From contig JBFLVQ010000184.1 in assembly GCA_040758525.1 (NCBI GenBank), positions 1 to 14,021 on the forward strand: 14,021 nt of DNA, given 5' to 3'. The translations under genes were made by a program, and so were the position numbers. The DNA is from JBFLVQ01 sp040758525 (GTDB lineage Bacteria > Acidobacteriota > Blastocatellia > Chloracidobacteriales > JADJPF01). Positions within the stretch are counted from its first letter, which is position 1. Each line of letters opens with the position of its first letter. The notes beneath the pieces were generated by a model. It worked only from the letters and a program-made list of their open reading frames with translations. It was not told the DNA's origin and ran no database searches. This document shows positions 5,732 to 13,938 of this stretch, piece after piece.

Positions 5732-7585
5732 ATGAAAGATCCACGTTATCGGCGGCTGTTGCCGGTTATTCTGATCATTGCAATTGCTCTAATTGCTGCT
5801 ACTGCACTTACCGTATCTAGGGCTAGTAAAGTGCCTATCAGCAACTTTGATTACACCACCCTTCTAATGCAATTAGAGTCTGGTCAAATTAAGACCGTCT
5901 TTATTGATGGAGCACAGGTAAGTGGTGAGTTGATAGATGGTCGCCACTTCTTTAGTGACTTGCCAAACCTAGATGCTCAGGTTGCTGTCGCGGACAAATT
6001 GGCTGCACGTAATATACCAGTGCGTTTTACTGCCCCTGGTTCTATTGATACCGTACAGGTGATCAGTTCGGTAGTGCTGTTGTTTGCTATTGCTGGGGTC
6101 TTTTATATTGTTATACGCAAAAGTCCTGGAGGGATTAATCAGAATCAGAAGAGACCGGTTCGTGCCGAGCGTACACAGGTAAAATTCAATGATGTTGCTG
6201 GAGTTGATGAGGCAAAGCAAGAACTCGAAGAGATTGTAGAATTCTTGCGCAAGCCAGAGCGGTTTACCCGTCTAGGTGGCCGTATTCCTCGTGGAGTTCT
6301 GCTTACGGGACCTCCTGGCACTGGCAAAACCTTGCTGGCGCGTGCCGTTGCTGGTGAGGCTGGTGTACCTTTCTTCTCTATCTCCGGTTCTGAGTTTGTT
6401 GAGATGTTTGTTGGGGTGGGTGCACGACGTGTACGGGATCTCTTTGCTCAAGGACGTAAAGTAGCGCCCTGTATTATCTTCATTGATGAGATTGATGCAA
6501 TTGGACGTCATCGTGGTGGCGCTGCCAGCAGTCATAATGAGGAGCGAGAACAGGCGCTCAATCAATTATTGGTAGAGATGGATGGGTTTGATGCTACCTT
6601 AGGAATTGTTGTTGTGGCCGCCTCCAATCGTCCTGATATTCTCGATTCCGCACTTTTGCGGCCTGGTCGATTTGATCGACGAGTAACCGTGGATCGTCCC
6701 GATATACGTGGTCGGCGTGCAATCTTAGCGGTGCATACACGTAAGACTCCTCTAGCTAAAGATATCGATCTACATCGTATTGCCCGTGGTACACCAGGAT
6801 TCAGTGGCGCTGAGTTGGCCAATCTGGTCAATGAAGCAGTACTTTCTGCGGCCCGACAGGGACGGGAACAGATCACTATGGATGATTTTGAGAAAGCTCG
6901 TGATAAAGTGCTAATGGGGGCAGAACGCTCCTCAGTAGTAATAAGCGAGCAGGAACGCGCTGCCATTGCTGTACATGAGGCTGGTCATGCGCTTGTTGCT
7001 CTACATGTGCCTGGTTCTGATCCAATACATAAGATCTCAATAATCCCGCGTGGAATGGCGCTAGGAGTAACACTACAACTACCAGAAGGGGATCGCTTTA
7101 TACATTCGCGAGAGTACTTAGAGTCACAGATTGCCATCTTAATGGGTGGCCGACTAGCCGAAGAGTTGATGCTAGGTGCGTTTGGTTCAGGTAGTGCTAA
7201 TGACATTGAGCGAGCTACCGCGATTGCACGCAAGATGGTAAGACAGCTTGGTATGAGCCGACTAGGACCGATTGTCTGTTTGGAGCGTGGTCCACACGGT
7301 CCACATCGTGATTTCCTCTCTGAATATAGCCCTCGTACTGAAGAGCGAATCGATGAGGAGGTCGAGATGATTATCAATACTCAGATGAAGCGGGCGCGTG
7401 AGATTCTCTCTCGTGAACGTATGGCACTAGAGCGTTTACGTGATGCATTGTTAGAAGAAGAGACTATTGATGGAGAAGATTTTCTTGCTATTGTTGCTAC
7501 TTCTGCGCAAGGTAGTCTTACACAATACAAACCGCGCCGTCGTAAGAATGATATCAGTGTCGAGAATATACGTAGCTTAAGCTAA
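5732..7585 (+). CDS. ftsH: ATP-dependent zinc metalloprotease FtsH
   Basis: A 617-residue membrane-anchored AAA+ protease that degrades damaged or regulatory membrane and cytoplasmic proteins as a hexamer. It has TM1 (about 9-28), an extracytoplasmic FtsH_ext domain (about 35-105) and TM2 (about 108-128). The AAA+ domain has Walker A GPPGTGKT (193-200), pore motif FVGVG (226-230), Walker B IIFIDEID (248-255) and arginine fingers R310/R313 in ALLRPGRFDR. The M41 peptidase domain has HEAGH (415-419) and the third zinc ligand D491 in SANDIERAT. Length is close to the usual 610-650. The ATG at 5732 is the first usable start after the in-frame stop at 5696. AAGGA (5714-5718) is 13 nt away, longer than ideal. 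It is divergent from the importer operon and convergent with the hybrid kinase gene. No key residue is missing. Confidence 0.97.
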   Translation: MKDPRYRRLLPVILIIAIALIAATALTVSRASKVPISNFDYTTLLMQLESGQIKTVFIDGAQVSGELIDGRHFFSDLPNLDAQVAVADKLAARNIPVRFTAPGSIDTVQVISSVVLLFAIAGVFYIVIRKSPGGINQNQKRPVRAERTQVKFNDVAGVDEAKQELEEIVEFLRKPERFTRLGGRIPRGVLLTGPPGTGKTLLARAVAGEAGVPFFSISGSEFVEMFVGVGARRVRDLFAQGRKVAPCIIFIDEIDAIGRHRGGAASSHNEEREQALNQLLVEMDGFDATLGIVVVAASNRPDILDSALLRPGRFDRRVTVDRPDIRGRRAILAVHTRKTPLAKDIDLHRIARGTPGFSGAELANLVNEAVLSAARQGREQITMDDFEKARDKVLMGAERSSVVISEQERAAIAVHEAGHALVALHVPGSDPIHKISIIPRGMALGVTLQLPEGDRFIHSREYLESQIAILMGGRLAEELMLGAFGSGSANDIERATAIARKMVRQLGMSRLGPIVCLERGPHGPHRDFLSEYSPRTEERIDEEVEMIINTQMKRAREILSRERMALERLRDALLEEETIDGEDFLAIVATSAQGSLTQYKPRRRKNDISVENIRSLS

Positions 7586-7593
7586 ATCTTTAT

Positions 7594-7639
7594 ATCACAG
7601 CGATCACAGCCGATCTATTCCCCCTGTGATCGCTGTGAT
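7594..7639. terminator. Perfect 16-bp hairpin between convergent genes
   Basis: ATCACAGCGATCACAG (7594-7609) and CTGTGATCGCTGTGAT (7624-7639) are perfect reverse complements separated by a 14-nt loop. Each arm is itself a direct repeat of ATCACAG/CTGTGAT. The hairpin begins nine bases after the ftsH stop, and the hybrid-kinase stop codon (7615-7617) lies in the loop, so it could end both transcripts. No long T-tract follows on either strand, which is atypical for an intrinsic terminator. A transcript-end structure or intergenic repeat is likely. Confidence 0.55.
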
Positions 7640-10600
7640 TTCTGTGGCATAAGTTCTTGTTCTAGTTCCCATTTAACACGTTCAAACTCTTTTTCCAACT
7701 GCATTAAGTACGTGGCAACCTGTTCCAGCGAGCCTACTCCAGACTCTTTCTCCATCTTGGCGCATAATGTTGCCATTTGCGTAGCACCCAAGCTAGCACA
7801 ACTACTCTTCAATCCATGGGCGGCAAATTTAATTGCCTTTGCGTCCATTTCCTCTACTCCTTGGCGAAGCGCGACAATACGTTTAGGAGCTTCATTGATA
7901 AAGATTTTGATCAGTTCTCCTACTATATCTGCGCTACTATCATCATCGATCTCTCGTAATCTCTCTAAGGCACTTCGATCGATAGCTGGAGTAGTATAGA
8001 TCGGTTTTATCTCTTTACTCTTTTTCTTCCATAATGCTGAACGCATCAACGCCGCCTGTAGATCTTGGCGTTGTATAGGTTTGGTCAGATAGTCATCCAT
8101 TCCTACAGCAAGACATTTCTCATCATCGCCATGCATCGCATTGGCGGTCACAGCGATAATGTAGGGGCGTTGATTAGGCCATAGACGGCCAATCTCACGG
8201 GCAGCCTCTAGCCCATCCATTACTGGCATCTGTATATCCATCAGCACTAGATCATAGTTGGTTTTATGTAGTGCCTCTACTGCTGCCTGCCCGTTATCTA
8301 CAATATCAGCACTGTAACCAAGATTCTCTAATAGTTTGATAGCAACTTTCTGATTAACCTCATTATCCTCTGCGATCAAAATTCGTAAGGGTAGACTGTC
8401 GGCTAGCCTTAGAGATTTTCTTTTCAATGGAATGATATTGTTTTGTTGAGTTGGTTGACCCGAAAAGACTCCTGATAGTACTTGGTAGAATGCTGCGCGT
8501 TTTATTGGCTTATTTAGTAGATCGACAAATAACTCATCCATGATCTGCGCATCACGTTCACGATAGTTTCTACTAATTAGCATCATTACCAGTGGGAGCT
8601 CTTGTAGATCTGCGATATTACGGATTGCTTTGGCAAGTGCAATCCCATCCATATCTGGCAACCCCTCATCTATTATTACTAGATCATAATGTTTACCACG
8701 GTTTAAGTGTTCTAGTGCGTCTCCAGCAGATACCGCCTGATCGACCTTGAGACCACCCGCTTGCGCTTGCAGTACCAATCCTTGTAAACAGTTGGGATTG
8801 TCATCAACAATTAATAGGTGTTTGTTGAGTAGCCAAGGCTGAGAGTTGTAGAAATAGCCTTTAGGTTTATCATCATTAGTATTGGCTTTAATTGTAAAGA
8901 AGAATGTTGAGCCTATACCTTGCTGGCTTTCTACCCAAATCTTACCACCTAACAACTCACTTAGGCGTTTGCTAATTACCAATCCTAGACCACTACCACC
9001 ATATTTTCGTGAGATTGAACTATCGACCTGAGAGAAGGAATGGAAGAGACGATTAATACTCTCCTCAGGGATTCCTATACCAGTATCTTTAACCGCAAAT
9101 CTAAGTTCATATTGGTTGTTCTCTAGCGATTGACTGAATATAGAGATAGTGACCTGACCTCTATCAGTAAATTTAATTGCATTACCAACTAAATTTACTA
9201 GTATCTGGCGTAGACGGGTAATATCACTCTCGATTATATTGGGGGTGTCTTCACTTATCAAATAGCATAATTCCAAACTCTTGTCGGCAGCTTTAGGAGA
9301 AAGCATCTCAAGCACCTCTTCAATACAATCGATGAGGTTGAAAGGCCGTTTTTCTATTTTTAATTGTGAAGACTCGATCCTGGTAAGATCTAAGATATCA
9401 TTAATTATAGTTAGTAACGAATTGCCGCTTTTACGGATCGTTTCCACACACTCCTGCTGTTCAGTCAGTAGTGGTGTCTCTAGCATTAGCCCTGTCATAC
9501 CTATGATGGCGTTCATTGGTGTACGTATCTCATGGCTCATCACTGCTAGGAACTCACTCTTAGCGCGTGTTGCTGCTTCTGCCAACTCTTTTGCTACCTG
9601 TAGCTCTTTTGTACGTGCATCAACCAGGGAAGCCAACTCTTGCTGACGTATCTTTAGCCTTTTCACATGTAGCCTATGACTAGCTGCGATCAGTCCCGCT
9701 ACTGCTAGTGTACATAAGGCATAGAACCAGTTGGTCTGATATAAATGTGGTTTCAATTGCAATTCAAAAGAAGCTCCCATTGGTGTCCAGACACCGTCTT
9801 GATTACAAGCCAGTACTGTAAAGCGATAGTTACCAGGGGGAATATTAGTGTAATAGGCGACACGACGGGAATCGGCATAGATCCAGTCTTTATCAAAGCC
9901 TTCTAGTCGATACTTGAATTTGATTGTTTCAGGAGTAGCAAAACTGAGCCCGGTATAGTGAAACTCTAATTCTCCCGAACCAGAGGGGCGTACTGCCATT
10001 GCTTGTGTGGCAATCGGTTTTTTGTCTATGATAACGCGCTCAATCAATACCGGTATTTCTAGCGAAGTTGTTTTTGTAAAGTTAGGATCTATTCCTGCCA
10101 ATCCTTTAATAGTAGGGAACCATAGCCGACCGTCTATGGTCTTACATCCAGCCGGTTGTGTACCACCATTACACTCATTACTCTTTAGTCCATCTGCCGT
10201 GCTATAAGAGATTGAGTTGATCGCTGAGATCTTTGCTTCAGCATAATCATTGAGCTCTTTTTTGCTGACACGAAAGATCCCTTTATTGCAGCTCATCCAG
10301 AGATTATCTTGATCATCTTCAAGAATATGGTAGACCACATCATTGAAGAGGCCATCTTCCATTGTGTAGACATTAAAGCGGCCATTCTGGAAACGATACA
10401 GGCCACTACCATAAGTGCCTATCCAGAGTGTTCCTGAGCGATCTTCATAGAACGACATTATAGAGTCGCTAGCTAGTGTATAAGCATTGTTATAAGCAGT
10501 AAATCGCCCATTTTGAAAAAGGTTTATTCCTCCATTGAATGTACCGATCCAGAGATTTCCTTTACTGTCCTGGAAAATTGTCGAGATACTATTGTTAGAG

Positions 10601-12009
10601 AGGCCATCTGCAGTTGTATAGGATCTGAATTTATCCTTTTCGAAGTAACACAATCCACTCTCTAATGTGCCTATCCAGAGTGTACCAGCACGGTCTTCAT
10701 AAACAACAGAGATATTGTTACTAGCAAGGCCATCTTGAGTTTGGTACGAAGTTATCTTGCCATTCTTAAGTCTGTTTATCCCTCCACCATGCGTGCCAAT
10801 CCATAGGCTGCCATCGTTAGTTTCACAAATCGAGTTGATCTGATTATTGGTTAAGCCATCTTTGGTTTTGTAGGAGGTTATCACACCATCCTTAAGGCGA
10901 TTGATGCCGCTATTGAATGTGCCTATCCATAAATCTCCTCTACGATCTTCATAAACACAGGAGACTATCTCATTAGAGAGACCCTTATGTTCTGTTAAGA
11001 TCGTAAAAAGCCCGTCTTTTAGACGGTTTAGCCCCGCACCCTGGGTGCCTATCCAGAGATTACTCTCACGATCCTCATAAATTGAGCTAACGATACCAGT
11101 GGGTAGACCATCTTGGCCCTTAAGCGCGGTGAGGGTACCGTGATAGAGCCTATATAGACCATCATATGTACCAATCCATAGATTGCCAGCGCGATCCTCA
11201 TAAATTGCATTGATAGTAGTAAGCGATAATGCATTACTCGTGGAGAAGGGGGTCAATTCACCATTATTTAATCGGTAAAGCCCTTTCCCATGTCTGCCAA
11301 CCCAAAGCGTTCCTTTACTATCTTGGTAGATTGCTGTTACGGTATAGTTATCTTCGCCGCCCTCTATACGATATTTTTTTACCGTACTATCCTGAAATTT
11401 GACTAGGCCATCATTTTGTAGTCCTAGCCAAAGATTACCCTCGCGGTCTTGATATATCGCTTGAATATTATTGGTAGTAGAGCCAGATATTTTTAGATAG
11501 TTGGTAAAGATACCTGCCTTAAATTTGCTTAAACCATTATTGGTGCCGATCCAAAGGCTGCCATCATTGCTCTCCCATAATGCCGAGACACGGTTTTGAG
11601 CCAGACCTTCCTTGATTGTGTAGGCTTTGAACTGATTATCCTTTAATTGAATCAGGCCACCGCTGGTGCCTATCCATAGACTGCCATCACTGGTTTCACA
11701 GAGTGCTCTTATATGGTTACGTTGTATTGCTGGAGTATTCTTTTTGCTAAAAGTGGTAAAGCGAACGCCATCGAAACGGACTAGCCCCTCTTCCGTACCC
11801 AGCCAAAGGTAGCCATTGCGGGTCTGTCGGATCGCCACAATTGAACTTTGTGGTAAGCCATCTTCTAGTCTCCATACTTTATTACTGTATTGGGAGATGT
11901 GCCGGTTAGGATCTAATGCCTGAACTGGCTTGCAAACAACCAGAAGCCCCAGTATTAAGGTGGCTTTTATGATTATCGCGATCGTCTCATTTTTGATTAG
12001 CAATCTCAT
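7615..12009 (-). CDS. Reg_prop hybrid sensor histidine kinase (REC-REC-HPt)
   Basis: A 1464-residue membrane sensor and phosphorelay protein. A signal-like segment (about 11-31, ending VQA) leads into 14 Reg_prop propeller blades (45-640), each with an LW[IL]GT-type motif about every 41 residues from 68 to 629. A Y_Y_Y immunoglobulin-like domain follows (about 678-755; PPGNYRF at 724-730), then a TM helix (about 761-778) and a coiled-coil linker. The kinase has HisKA H826 (SHEIRTP), an N-box at N943, G1 DTGIGI (975-980) and G2 GGSGLGL (1004-1010). Receiver 1 has D1069/D1070, D1114 and K1167. Receiver 2 has E1214/D1215, D1258 and K1310. The HPt domain has H1398 in AAHGLKSS. All phosphotransfer residues are present, but there is no DNA-binding output domain, so a separate regulator must receive the signal. 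The ATG at 12007-12009 lacks a clear ribosome-binding site. Relatives sense polysaccharide fragments; the ligand here is unknown. Confidence 0.95.
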   Translation of the reverse strand: MRLLIKNETIAIIIKATLILGLLVVCKPVQALDPNRHISQYSNKVWRLEDGLPQSSIVAIRQTRNGYLWLGTEEGLVRFDGVRFTTFSKKNTPAIQRNHIRALCETSDGSLWIGTSGGLIQLKDNQFKAYTIKEGLAQNRVSALWESNDGSLWIGTNNGLSKFKAGIFTNYLKISGSTTNNIQAIYQDREGNLWLGLQNDGLVKFQDSTVKKYRIEGGEDNYTVTAIYQDSKGTLWVGRHGKGLYRLNNGELTPFSTSNALSLTTINAIYEDRAGNLWIGTYDGLYRLYHGTLTALKGQDGLPTGIVSSIYEDRESNLWIGTQGAGLNRLKDGLFTILTEHKGLSNEIVSCVYEDRRGDLWIGTFNSGINRLKDGVITSYKTKDGLTNNQINSICETNDGSLWIGTHGGGINRLKNGKITSYQTQDGLASNNISVVYEDRAGTLWIGTLESGLCYFEKDKFRSYTTADGLSNNSISTIFQDSKGNLWIGTFNGGINLFQNGRFTAYNNAYTLASDSIMSFYEDRSGTLWIGTYGSGLYRFQNGRFNVYTMEDGLFNDVVYHILEDDQDNLWMSCNKGIFRVSKKELNDYAEAKISAINSISYSTADGLKSNECNGGTQPAGCKTIDGRLWFPTIKGLAGIDPNFTKTTSLEIPVLIERVIIDKKPIATQAMAVRPSGSGELEFHYTGLSFATPETIKFKYRLEGFDKDWIYADSRRVAYYTNIPPGNYRFTVLACNQDGVWTPMGASFELQLKPHLYQTNWFYALCTLAVAGLIAASHRLHVKRLKIRQQELASLVDARTKELQVAKELAEAATRAKSEFLAVMSHEIRTPMNAIIGMTGLMLETPLLTEQQECVETIRKSGNSLLTIINDILDLTRIESSQLKIEKRPFNLIDCIEEVLEMLSPKAADKSLELCYLISEDTPNIIESDITRLRQILVNLVGNAIKFTDRGQVTISIFSQSLENNQYELRFAVKDTGIGIPEESINRLFHSFSQVDSSISRKYGGSGLGLVISKRLSELLGGKIWVESQQGIGSTFFFTIKANTNDDKPKGYFYNSQPWLLNKHLLIVDDNPNCLQGLVLQAQAGGLKVDQAVSAGDALEHLNRGKHYDLVIIDEGLPDMDGIALAKAIRNIADLQELPLVMMLISRNYRERDAQIMDELFVDLLNKPIKRAAFYQVLSGVFSGQPTQQNNIIPLKRKSLRLADSLPLRILIAEDNEVNQKVAIKLLENLGYSADIVDNGQAAVEALHKTNYDLVLMDIQMPVMDGLEAAREIGRLWPNQRPYIIAVTANAMHGDDEKCLAVGMDDYLTKPIQRQDLQAALMRSALWKKKSKEIKPIYTTPAIDRSALERLREIDDDSSADIVGELIKIFINEAPKRIVALRQGVEEMDAKAIKFAAHGLKSSCASLGATQMATLCAKMEKESGVGSLEQVATYLMQLEKEFERVKWELEQELMPQKSQRSQGE
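10090..11877 (-). repeat. 14 tandem Reg_prop blades in the hybrid kinase
   Basis: This coding stretch (residues 45-640) holds 14 degenerate repeats of about 41-42 codons, fitting two seven-bladed propellers. Most units follow the pattern DGL-x(4)-I-x(2)-IYEDR-x-G-x-LWIGT-x(2)-GGI-x-RL-x-G. Blades 2-12 are the most regular; the last two (LWMSC at 570 and LWFPT at 629) have drifted. DNA identity between units is partial, so the repeats are old. Confidence 0.85.
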
Positions 12010-12089
12010 TTAACTATTATCTGGCCTCACCCTAATCACATAGTTAACGTGTTGCTATGGGCAAAGCTAGTGCCAAATTGAACAGATCT

Positions 12090-12106
12090 AGTTAAAATTT
12101 TTAACT
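12090..12106. promoter_or_regulatory. AT-rich palindrome upstream of hybrid kinase
   Basis: AGTTAAAATTTTTAACT is a perfect 8-bp inverted repeat around a single T, 81 nt upstream of the kinase start. Its core resembles the GTAAAATTTTAC palindrome (5546-5557) in front of the importer operon. It may be an operator; no convincing -35/-10 pair was found in the same gap (12010-12195). Confidence 0.3.
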
Positions 12107-12143
12107 GCTGTAAAACCCGTATGTTGCTGAAAGAGGAGAAAAT

Positions 12144-12183
12144 GTTAGCAGAAAATCTGGTCTAACTTTCAGACTCGCGTCTG
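12144..12183 (-). terminator. Tandem hairpins downstream of asparaginase gene
   Basis: On the minus strand the asparaginase stop is followed by CAGAC-GCGA-GTCTG (12170-12183), a stem closed by a GNRA-type loop. A longer hairpin follows (12144-12166): GTTAG/CTAAC outside CAGA/TCTG with an AAA/TTT loop. Then comes ATTTTCTCCTCTTT. The second hairpin plus this T-rich tail looks like a rho-independent terminator separating asparaginase from the kinase gene. Confidence 0.5.
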
Positions 12184-12195
12184 GAAAATAGACGG

Positions 12196-13230
12196 TTATC
12201 TAAGTGAAAAGACTGGGCGTATCTCACCTACAGTAAGACCACGATGGTTCTTAATAGGAGGCAGGTAACGCGCTGATAGTCTCGCCATCTGTTCGTTATT
12301 TAGTAATTGTAGTTGTGCCAGACTACCAAGAATTGCCGCATTGCGGGCACGATTGATATCACCATCTTCAACTTTGATTGCTAACCCAAGACCTTCTGGA
12401 TAGCGTGAACAAGGGAGTACACCAATAGTATAAACCCCTTCCGCACCAGCTTTGGCAATCAATTGACCAGGCAACTCACGCATCAGATCAGTATCAATAC
12501 GTCCTGTTTCGGCGGCTACCATTTCCGGGAATTGAAGCATTGCTTCAACAACTTTACCTGCCGCAGTTGCTAATGCCGACGCTAATGTAGAAGGATTTAC
12601 CAACCGTGCATACATCAGTGCCATTTGTCGAACTGTGACGGCAAAGGTTGCTGCACTACAACCATCTATTCCAACCACTACGGTGGATCTATCAATACCG
12701 GCAAACTCCCCAACAATTCCTCTAATTGATTGTTGCACAGGGTGTTCTATATGGTAGTAGTCGTCTAAAGAGTGCTTACCTATTAATGCTTCTGCAAGCA
12801 TACCAGCATGCTTACCAGAGCAGTTGTTATGTAGCTCTGTGACGCCCTCGACTCCTAATTCAGCCGCCGCAGTTGTACTGAAAGGGGTATGAATGCCACA
12901 ACGTAAAGCGGTACGATCCAGACCAAGCTTGGCAAGGATATTAGCAGCACACTCAGCATGATAGGGTTCACCACTATGCGAGCCAGCCATTAATGCCAGC
13001 TCCTGTGCTGTGATCTGGAAACGTGCTGCTGCTCCACTAGTGATTACTGCAATGGTTTGATGTGGTTTGGCAGAAGAGCGCAGATAGGTAACAAAATCGA
13101 TATTGCCAATTGCACAGACTGTTTGATCATGGGGAGTAACAGCTACAATCGCACCCCTATGGCGCGATTCTACTATTGCACCACGAGTCACTTCGGCGAG
13201 GATAACAGGTGTTGGGTTAGTAGATGACAT
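12196..13230 (-). CDS. L-asparaginase, Rhizobium etli AnsA (zinc, class 3) type
   Basis: A 344-residue cytoplasmic enzyme of the asparaginase_II family, predicted to hydrolyse L-asparagine to aspartate and ammonia. It is unrelated to E. coli AnsA/AnsB and to Ntn-type enzymes. Numbering from the ATG, the catalytic SSAK motif gives S52 and K55, SHSGEP is at 84-89, and zinc-site residues are C137 and K140 (NCSGKH) with D189/C191 (DGC). The spacing of the Cys, Lys and Cys (3 and 51) equals that of the R. etli enzyme ReAV. A lysine in IAKAGAEGVY (K260) may match its second catalytic lysine. I chose the ATG at 13228-13230; a TTG at 13234-13236 would add two residues. Neither start has a clear ribosome-binding site. 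It lies 60 nt downstream of the 3D-domain gene and ahead of a hairpin terminator. No signal peptide is seen. Confidence 0.93.
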   Translation of the reverse strand: MSSTNPTPVILAEVTRGAIVESRHRGAIVAVTPHDQTVCAIGNIDFVTYLRSSAKPHQTIAVITSGAAARFQITAQELALMAGSHSGEPYHAECAANILAKLGLDRTALRCGIHTPFSTTAAAELGVEGVTELHNNCSGKHAGMLAEALIGKHSLDDYYHIEHPVQQSIRGIVGEFAGIDRSTVVVGIDGCSAATFAVTVRQMALMYARLVNPSTLASALATAAGKVVEAMLQFPEMVAAETGRIDTDLMRELPGQLIAKAGAEGVYTIGVLPCSRYPEGLGLAIKVEDGDINRARNAAILGSLAQLQLLNNEQMARLSARYLPPIKNHRGLTVGEIRPVFSLR

Positions 13231-13233
13231 AAA

Positions 13234-13289
13234 CAATTTTTTGTTAAAGAGGGAATTAATGGGGCAATAATTTCCCTCTGTTAAAATTG
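13234..13289. repeat. Nested inverted repeat between 3D gene and asparaginase
   Basis: AGAGGGAA (13248-13255) pairs with TTCCCTCT (13272-13279), and outside it CAATTTT (13234-13240) pairs with AAAATTG (13283-13289), so almost the whole intergenic gap can fold into one hairpin. On the minus strand it ends three bases before the asparaginase ATG. It may terminate the 3D transcript or control asparaginase translation. The structure is seen; the role is uncertain. Confidence 0.4.
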
Positions 13290-13290
13290 G

Positions 13291-13872
13291 TTATTGGCCC
13301 ATTGCAGATTTATTTTCATCGCCCCAACCATAGCGCAAAACTTCTACTTCCACTTTACGGCGCCCAAAGCTTATTGCTTCACTGCGGCAGGAGACATATA
13401 TGTCTAGGCGAGTGCCACGAATAGCTGGGCCAGTATCCAAAACCCGGTAAGTGCCAGAATATTTGCCTGCTTTAAGTCGCACTATTGAGCCTAATGGGAT
13501 TACTTTGGGATCTGCAGCAATAATTCCTGGGCGTACCATTACACCACAGGCAGTGACATTCTTAATGCAATAAGCAGTAGCTACAAAGGTCTGAGTTGGA
13601 CCATATTCACTTTCATGTATATCTGTAAACGATTCATCGAGCGATTGTTCGTGCAGTAGCAGATTGGGGATCTCGGCAAGGATCTGTTGTCGTACCTTGC
13701 TACGTATCTCCTCACTATTTTGATTAGAAGACGCCCGTTGACGCTTTTTCGAGTTTGCTCGCTGAGTAGCGTTCGCCAATTGGTCTGGGACAATCGCAGA
13801 GAATGCGATCGGTGCTGCCAACATGATGACCGCTAAGCGTAGGTAACCAAACTGCGAATTGTTAACGCCCAT
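13291..13872 (-). CDS. 3D-domain (YocH/MltA-like) exported cell-wall protein
   Basis: A 193-residue protein with an N-terminal hydrophobic segment (about 11-28), a polar Lys/Arg/Gln-rich linker (about 35-65) and a C-terminal 3D domain (about 95-181). The three aspartates that name the family are D121 (AADPKVIPLGS), D146 (RVLDTGPAI) and D157 (TRLDIYV), matching the double-psi barrel of MltA-type lytic transglycosylases. A role in peptidoglycan remodelling outside the membrane is therefore likely, although family members differ in activity. No LysM or SH3 wall-binding domain is present. The ATG at 13870-13872 has a strong AAGGAG five bases upstream. It may be co-transcribed with asparaginase, but the intergenic hairpin argues for at least partial separation. 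Confidence 0.88.
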   Translation of the reverse strand: MGVNNSQFGYLRLAVIMLAAPIAFSAIVPDQLANATQRANSKKRQRASSNQNSEEIRSKVRQQILAEIPNLLLHEQSLDESFTDIHESEYGPTQTFVATAYCIKNVTACGVMVRPGIIAADPKVIPLGSIVRLKAGKYSGTYRVLDTGPAIRGTRLDIYVSCRSEAISFGRRKVEVEVLRYGWGDENKSAMGQ

Positions 13873-13890
13873 AACATCTCCTTACATACC

Positions 13891-13938
13891 GGAAAACCGC
13901 TCACCCACCCAAAAACAGACAAGCGAGTGGGAAAACCG
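13891..13938. repeat. Direct repeat GGAAAACCG upstream of 3D gene
   Basis: GGAAAACCG occurs at 13891-13899 and again at 13930-13938, 39 bp apart, just upstream of the 3D gene. Between them CCCAC and GTGGG can form a short stem. The remaining upstream sequence to the window end contains an imperfect tandem repeat, CTCTGAGGGTTA/CTCTGGGTTA (13985-14006). No convincing promoter was found. This is probably a regulatory or leader region, but it is not matched to a known element. Confidence 0.3.

Noticed and set aside
6562..7377. Two minus-strand open frames of about 130 codons inside ftsH
   Set aside because: They lie wholly opposite conserved ftsH sequence, are Ser/Arg-rich as expected for antisense frames, and show no domain.
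7594..7639. CRP/FNR-like TGTGA and TCACA half-sites
   Set aside because: They lie downstream of both convergent genes, and the 16-bp perfect hairpin explains the repeats better than an operator does.
9281..9646. A 121-codon plus-strand open frame opposite the kinase HisKA region
   Set aside because: It is antisense to catalytic kinase sequence with no independent support.
10090..11877. Regular repeats that could suggest a CRISPR or satellite array
   Set aside because: The period of about 125 bp is in frame and encodes Reg_prop blades; the units are degenerate and have no spacer structure.
13234..13236. TTG as the asparaginase start, two codons upstream
   Set aside because: An ATG follows two codons later, neither has a Shine-Dalgarno sequence, and ATG is the better default.
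13242..13285. A miniature mobile element, suggested by TGTTAAA direct repeats flanking an inverted repeat
   Set aside because: The element would be only about 30 bp with no second copy in the window; an intergenic hairpin is the simpler explanation.
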